Positions 14,458 through 14,961 of a DNA stretch of 14,961 nt are shown piece by piece (positions within the stretch are counted from its first letter, which is position 1; each line of letters opens with the position of its first letter). The DNA comes from Clostridia bacterium (GTDB lineage Bacteria; Bacillota; Clostridia; Lachnospirales; Cellulosilyticaceae): positions 1-14,961 of the forward strand of contig JAQSYC010000018.1 of assembly GCA_029256345.1 (NCBI GenBank), in the 5' to 3' direction. The position numbers and the translations under genes were made by a program. The notes under the pieces were generated by a model that was not told the DNA's origin, searched no databases, and worked only from the letters and a program-made list of their open reading frames with translations.

Positions 14458-14961
14458 ATGAGTTATTTGGCAAGTCAAATACGCTATGACAATATGAGAT
14501 ATAACCGCTGCGGAAAAAGTGGTTTAAAGCTGCCGGCAATGTCACTGGGCATGTGGCACAATTTTGGGGATGAAAATCCCTATGCCGAGAGTAAAGAAAT
14601 GATGCTAGGGGCCTTTGATCTAGGCATTACCCATTTCGATTTGGCCAACAACTATGGCCCATCGGCTGGCAGCGCTGAAGAAAGCTTTGGAAAGATTATT
14701 ACTGAAGAGCTCAAGGTGTATCGTGATGAAATCGTAGTGTCTAGCAAAGCGGGTTACTATATGTGGCCGGGGCCTTATGGAGAATGGGGATCTAAAAAAA
14801 ATCTGGTTGCATCACTGGATCAAAGTCTCAAACGTATGAAGCTTGAGTACGTAGACATCTTCTACCACCATAGACCAGACCCTAATACACCCCTTGAGGA
14901 AACAATGGATGCACTTGCAGGGATTATCAGGCAAGGAAAAGCACTTTATGTGGGGATTTCT
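14458..14961 (+). CDS. YghZ-like aldo/keto reductase, N-terminal half (3' end outside window)
   Basis: The first 168 codons of an aldo/keto reductase are present; the frame is still open at the window end and family members run about 330 residues. Catalytic residues of the family are visible: D60 and Y65 in FDLANNYGP, the lysine in VSSKAGYYMW and the histidine in DIFYHHRPDP. The segments SLGMWHNFGDENPY and PSAGSAEESFG resemble the YghZ/Gpr group (glyceraldehyde-3-phosphate or methylglyoxal reductase), which uses NADPH to reduce small aldehydes. It lies 23 bases after the aldolase gene, so the aldehyde released there is a plausible substrate. The family is firm; the substrate and C-terminus are not seen. 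Confidence 0.9.
   Translation, partial: MSYLASQIRYDNMRYNRCGKSGLKLPAMSLGMWHNFGDENPYAESKEMMLGAFDLGITHFDLANNYGPSAGSAEESFGKIITEELKVYRDEIVVSSKAGYYMWPGPYGEWGSKKNLVASLDQSLKRMKLEYVDIFYHHRPDPNTPLEETMDALAGIIRQGKALYVGIS

Overview
The window looks like a piece of a low-G+C Gram-positive (Firmicutes, class Clostridia) chromosome. The support is AT-rich intergenic DNA, strong AGGAGG-type ribosome binding sites before almost every gene, a lipoprotein sugar-binding protein, a YesM/YesN-type two-component pair, and an ABC sugar importer with no ATPase gene beside it. Gene order and content suggest a gut or anaerobic fermenter; the genus cannot be told from this sequence. There are no rRNA, tRNA, CRISPR, transposase or phage genes, and no gene-free stretch reaches 300 bases. 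The longest gaps are 481-692, 1866-2062 and 10278-10475.

Left half (1-6440), plus strand: nitrogen heterocycle catabolism. The window opens in the 3' end of a CstA-type transporter gene, followed by a strong terminator and a PucR-family regulator (693-1865). After a structured leader come four tightly packed genes: a YgeY-type M20 metallohydrolase, a dihydropyrimidinase/hydantoinase, a very short iron-sulfur protein matching only the N-terminal domain of PreT, and PreA, the flavin/iron-sulfur catalytic subunit of dihydropyrimidine dehydrogenase. Read as a pathway they give ring reduction (PreA plus small Fe-S partner), ring opening (hydantoinase) and hydrolysis of the open-chain product (M20 enzyme). 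Reductive pyrimidine breakdown fits; part of an anaerobic purine pathway, where ygeY and hyuA homologues also occur, is the main alternative. The most unusual point is the small PreT-like protein, which lacks the FAD/NAD(P)H domain that normally feeds electrons to PreA.

Middle (6389-10277), minus strand: a terminator at 6389-6440 separates two convergent units. The minus-strand unit reads response regulator (YesN type), sensor kinase (YesM type), then a YhcH/YjgK/YiaL family protein, a family linked to sugar and sialic-acid catabolism.

Right half (10278-14961), plus strand: a divergent intergenic region carries candidate promoters both ways. The plus-strand unit encodes a lipoprotein solute-binding protein, two membrane permeases, an HpcH/HpaI-type aldolase and the first half of a YghZ-like aldo/keto reductase, cut by the window end. 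The likely logic is that the two-component system senses a sugar or sugar acid and turns on its importer, then the aldolase splits the derived 2-keto acid into pyruvate plus an aldehyde and the reductase disposes of the aldehyde. The actual sugar cannot be named from the sequence.
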